Origin: Thermoanaerobacterales bacterium UBA4880
GTDB lineage: Bacteria; Bacillota; Thermoanaerobacteria; Thermoanaerobacterales; UBA4877
Length of the DNA stretch: 13,900 bases
Reading direction: 5' to 3'
Assembly (NCBI GenBank): GCA_002399285.1
Contig: DHDI01000027.1
Location: 1 to 13,900, forward strand
Part shown: positions 13,867 to 13,900 of the stretch, piece after piece
Layout: each line of letters begins with the position of its first letter
How positions within the stretch are numbered: the stretch's first letter is position 1
Notes under the pieces: generated by a model
What the model was told of the DNA's origin: nothing
What the model saw: only the letters and a program-made list of their open reading frames with translations
Databases searched by the model: none
Program-made: the position numbers and the translations under genes

Positions 13867-13900
13867 TGGTGGGCTTAGATGGACTCGAACCATCGACCTC
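13867..13900 (-). tRNA. tRNA, 3' part only, probably tRNA-Ile
   Basis: The last 34 bases, read on the minus strand, are GAGGTC, the T arm GATGG-TTCGAGT-CCATC, TAAGCCC, A and CCA. The anticodon is beyond the window edge. The GAGGTC variable region and an acceptor that would start GGGCTTA fit tRNA-Ile (GAT), but this is a guess from what remains. It lies 19 bases upstream of tRNA-Met in the same direction, so the two are probably transcribed together. Confidence 0.75.

Overview
The window looks like chromosomal DNA from an anaerobic Bacillota of the class Clostridia. The signs are strong GGAGG-type ribosome binding sites, a TrmK-Nif3-RNase H cluster, a CoA-transferase close to the HadA/FldA enzymes of amino-acid-fermenting clostridia, a class A-like RNase P RNA, and tRNA genes with encoded CCA. 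The genus cannot be read from the sequence.

Positions 1 to about 4200 are accessory. They start with the last 77 codons of what is probably a large serine recombinase (+), closed by a hairpin terminator. Four minus-strand genes follow: a TIGR04076-family cysteine-rich protein (334-726), a 637-residue protein of unknown function (1130-3043), a SpoT/Mesh1-like HD hydrolase (3058-3675) and a 127-residue conserved unknown (3677-4060). The last three are tightly packed and probably form one operon, transcribed 4060 to 1130. Related ~65-bp repeats lie beside the block, at 784-861 and 4063-4140. The recombinase tail, the repeats and the unknown cargo suggest a mobile or formerly mobile segment, but its left end is outside the window.

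Positions 4200 to 13900 are mainly core genome. On the minus strand are rlmD (23S rRNA m5U methyltransferase), an isolated family III CoA-transferase with paired 20-bp repeats far upstream, and fxsA. DNA polymerase IV (dinB) is on the plus strand, with an extended -10 promoter and a probable LexA box. Back on the minus strand is a two-gene amino-sugar unit: an AgaR-like GntR regulator followed by agaS, with a TGGT-N4-ACCA operator at the predicted transcription start. Then come rnpB (minus, with its own promoter and terminator), rnhA, a Nif3-family gene, trmK, an elongator tRNA-Met and a second tRNA cut by the window edge. trmK, nif3 and rnhA run in one direction with an overlap and a 9-bp gap, so they are probably one operon; trmK is separated from the tRNA genes by a terminator.

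The part most likely to hold something undescribed is the 1130-4060 operon. It pairs an apparently intact alarmone-hydrolase-type HD enzyme with two proteins of unknown function in a probable mobile setting. No known defence or toxin-antitoxin system could be identified from the sequence alone.
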